DNA of 64,000 bases, taken from NCBI GenBank assembly GCA_044226045.1, contig JBGAHR010000005.1, forward strand, positions 1-64,000, read 5' to 3'. The stretch is from Endoryza sp044226045 (lineage in GTDB: Bacteria > Bacteroidota > Bacteroidia > Chitinophagales > Chitinophagaceae). Positions within the stretch are counted from its first letter, which is position 1, and each line of letters starts with the position of its first letter. The notes below the pieces were generated by a model. It had not been told where the DNA came from. It ran no database searches and saw only the letters and a program-made list of their open reading frames with translations. The position numbers were made by a program, and so were the translations under genes. Shown here one piece after another: positions 61,807 to 64,000 of this stretch.

Positions 61807-62742
61807 TCAGGCAGTTGCCTGTAATTTTTCCAGGCTTTGCTCAACGCTTTCCTGGATTTCAATAGCACTGTAGGCTTTTGGCTCGAAGGGCTCGCCAATT
61901 ACTTTTTCATACAACTCGATATAGCGAAGAGAAATAGTTTGAACCCATTCGTCCGACATTTCCGGAACTGATTGACCTTCTTTTCCCATAAAATTGTTGG
62001 CGATCAGCCACTCTCTCACGAATTCCTTACTCAGTTGTTTTTGCTTTTCGCCCGTTCTTTGCCGTTCTTCAAATCCATCTGCATAAAAATACCGGGAGCT
62101 GTCGGGAGTATGGATTTCATCCATCAGGTAGATCTTGTTGCCGATTTTCCCGAACTCATATTTGGTATCTGCCAGTACGAGCCCGCGTTTGGCAGCCAGC
62201 TGACGCCCCCTTTCGAACAAGGCGAGGGTGTATTGAACAAGTATATCCCATTCTTCCTTTGTACAGATTTTACGGGCGATGATTTCTTCCGGGGAAATGT
62301 CTTCATCATGGCCGGCGTCGGCCTTGGTAGATGGCGTAATAATGGGGGAGGGGAAGTAGTCATTTTCCTTCAACCCTTCGGGCATGGTGGCTCCGCATAG
62401 AATCCGTTTCCCGGATGCATAGGTTCTGGCAGCATGACCGACCAGGTTGCCTCTCACGACCATCTCAATTTTAAAGGGAACACATTTAAGCCCGATCGAC
62501 ACGGTGGGGGCCGGTACATCGAGCAGCCAGTTCGGACAGATATCACGGGTTGCTTCCAGCATATGGGCAGCAATCTGGTTAAGGACCTGACCTTTGAATG
62601 GAATCGGCCGGGGTAAAATTACATCGAAAGCTGAAATACGATCGGAAGCGATCATGACCAGTAATCGATCAGCAATGGTGTACACATCGCGCACTTTCCC
62701 GCGATAAAAAGCCGTCTGTTTTTCGAACTTAAATGAATTCAT
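61807..62742 (-). CDS. purC: Phosphoribosylaminoimidazole-succinocarboxamide synthase
   Basis: 311 residues. FYRGKVRDVYTI, ASDRISAFDVILPRPIPFKG and the IPLMDEIHTPDSSRYFYAD-like motif LMDEIHTPDSSRYFY fit PurC, the SAICAR synthetase step of purine synthesis. It has the eukaryote/bacterial longer form with the extra C-terminal helices. It is divergent from the TonB receptor gene. Confidence 0.97.
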   Translation of the reverse strand: MNSFKFEKQTAFYRGKVRDVYTIADRLLVMIASDRISAFDVILPRPIPFKGQVLNQIAAHMLEATRDICPNWLLDVPAPTVSIGLKCVPFKIEMVVRGNLVGHAARTYASGKRILCGATMPEGLKENDYFPSPIITPSTKADAGHDEDISPEEIIARKICTKEEWDILVQYTLALFERGRQLAAKRGLVLADTKYEFGKIGNKIYLMDEIHTPDSSRYFYADGFEERQRTGEKQKQLSKEFVREWLIANNFMGKEGQSVPEMSDEWVQTISLRYIELYEKVIGEPFEPKAYSAIEIQESVEQSLEKLQATA

Positions 62743-62890
62743 TTACCGAAATTAAATGGAGGGCCTGAAATGGTAAAAAAACACTCGATAGAAATATCAA
62801 CAAACCATGCTCATTTGTCTAAAAATTAAATTTTTACATAAATAAGACAATCCGTATTTTGCCCCCATAACGATAACTAAAACTTCCATT

Positions 62891-64000
62891 ATGAGAAAAA
62901 GCTTCCGTTGTTTGGCGGCTTTGCTTTTTGTAAGCTTTTGTTCGCTTGCTGCCGTAGCCCAGGTAACCATCACCGGTAATGTCAGAAACGGTACGAATAA
63001 GGACGTTGTCCCGGCGGTTTCTGTTACGATTAAAGGATCTACAGTGGGTACCTTTACCGATGACAAAGGTAATTTCAAATTAACCACGAGTCTTAAACCT
63101 CCTTTCACGCTTGTATTTACTTCAGTAGGCTTCGAAGCCCAGGAAGTGGTGGTGAACAATGCCTCGGATGTGATCCAGGTAGATTTTGTTCCGGCCTCCT
63201 CACTGGGAGTGGAAGTTGTTGTTTCCGCCAGTCGTGTTCCGGAAAGAATTCTGGAATCTCCGGTTTCCATAGAAAGGGTTAGCCTGGCTAACATCCGAAG
63301 CACGCCGGCCACCAGCTATTACGACATTTTCAGAAATATAAAAGGAGTTGACCTGACTACCTCGAGCCTGACCTTTAACACTGTTTCTACCAGGGGTTTC
63401 AATGGTAGTGGCAGCGCCCGTGTGAACCAGATCGTGGACGGTATGGATAACCAGGCACCAGGTCTCAACTTCGCAGTAGGTAACGTAATCGGATTGACCG
63501 AACTCGATGTGGAGAGCATGGAATTACTGCCCGGCGCTTCTTCCGTATTGTACGGTCCGGGTGGAATGAACGGTACTGTTTTGCTCAATAGCAAAAACCC
63601 TTTCAAATACCAGGGGCTCAGCTACCAGGTGAAAGCCGGTATCATGCACACTGATAAGTTGCAGCGCAGCAAACCTTCGCCTTATTATGACTGGAGTGTT
63701 CGCTGGGCTGAGAAAATCAATGACAAATGGGCCTTCAAAATAGGCGCCCAACTGGTACAGGCTAAAGACTGGATTGGAAATGATACTTCCAACTACCAGG
63801 CTGGAGATCCTTCCATAAACACTTACGGATTTACCAAACCCGGTACACGCCGCAGTGATCCGGGTTATGATGGTGTGAACGTTTATGGTGATGAAACGGT
63901 ATTCGATACCAAGAACATCAACGGTACCAACTTGTTTTCGCTGGTAGCTGCCGGTGTTCGTGCGCAATTACCCAGCCCGCAACTGCAGGCGCTGTTCGAC
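62891..64000 (+). CDS. TonB-dependent receptor (3' truncated by window)
   Basis: 370 codons up to the window end. Signal peptide (MRKSFRCLAALLFVSFCSLAAVAQ), CarboxypepD_reg domain (about 25-115), then a plug domain with VEVVVSASRVPERILESPVSIERV, FNTVSTRGF, LLPGASSVLYGPGGMNGTVLL. It is an outer membrane TonB-dependent transporter; substrate unknown. The stop is outside. Confidence 0.92.
   Translation, partial: MRKSFRCLAALLFVSFCSLAAVAQVTITGNVRNGTNKDVVPAVSVTIKGSTVGTFTDDKGNFKLTTSLKPPFTLVFTSVGFEAQEVVVNNASDVIQVDFVPASSLGVEVVVSASRVPERILESPVSIERVSLANIRSTPATSYYDIFRNIKGVDLTTSSLTFNTVSTRGFNGSGSARVNQIVDGMDNQAPGLNFAVGNVIGLTELDVESMELLPGASSVLYGPGGMNGTVLLNSKNPFKYQGLSYQVKAGIMHTDKLQRSKPSPYYDWSVRWAEKINDKWAFKIGAQLVQAKDWIGNDTSNYQAGDPSINTYGFTKPGTRRSDPGYDGVNVYGDETVFDTKNINGTNLFSLVAAGVRAQLPSPQLQALFD

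Overview
The window looks like a chromosomal segment of a Bacteroidota bacterium, most likely in or near the Chitinophagaceae. The evidence is the order rpmB - rpmG - DUF4295 small protein - ftsY, many families typical of the phylum (GSCFA, DUF5686, DUF5916, CarboxypepD_reg/TonB-type receptors, OmpA with thrombospondin type-3 repeats, ABA4-like, NRDE), few obvious Shine-Dalgarno sequences, and several sites resembling the Bacteroidota -7 box TAnnTTTG. About 60 protein genes are supported. I see no rRNA, tRNA, CRISPR array, transposase or phage gene.

Layout. 0.2-3.7 kb: a thioredoxin-like protein and a two-component unit (response regulator, HisKA_3 kinase, overlapping 7-helix membrane protein, lipoprotein). 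4-10.6 kb, minus strand: YihY, MltG, SecG, a TPR-type protein, LptE, a sigma-54 activator and MiaB. 10.8-15.5 kb: a TonB-receptor-like outer membrane protein, two proteins of unknown function and a CCG-domain Fe-S protein. 15.8-22 kb, plus strand: YHS / DoxX / OMP / DM13 / YceI, then DinB / NRDE / ATP-grasp / LysE / DinB. 22.1-33.9 kb: lipoprotein, Fe-S membrane protein, hydrolase, DUF2520, a third DinB protein, S8 protease, OmpA, DUF5916, DUF2809 and a Cys-motif protein. 34-46 kb: ALDH7, PanB, Ppx and Ppk1, the L28/L33/DUF4295/FtsY cluster, an OMP, NhaA, an S41 protease and RimO. 46-55 kb: NUDIX, RlmB, HMG-CoA lyase, GSCFA, a kinase-fold protein, MiaE, BioF-like, penicillin acylase and a small membrane protein. 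55-64 kb: a gene remnant, a DUF5686 protein, TrhO, NmrA / membrane / ABA4-like, PurC and the first 370 codons of a TonB-dependent receptor.

Most genes are housekeeping or envelope functions. Several bear on one another: MiaB and MiaE act in sequence on the same tRNA base, TrhO is another tRNA hydroxylase, RimO and RlmB modify the ribosome, Ppk and Ppx make and degrade polyphosphate, and SecG, LptE and MltG serve the envelope.

The most unusual feature is a set of dispersed, degenerate short-word repeats. Purine-rich GAGCGG/GGGAAA words, CGAATTA words, AACGATAAAC words and GCAAAC(T/C) heptamers recur in similar order and orientation in intergenic DNA. The purine-rich type also runs in frame through three genes (a thioredoxin N-terminus, the middle of a TPR protein and the C-terminus of a DinB protein). 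I found no mobility gene with them, so what they are remains open.
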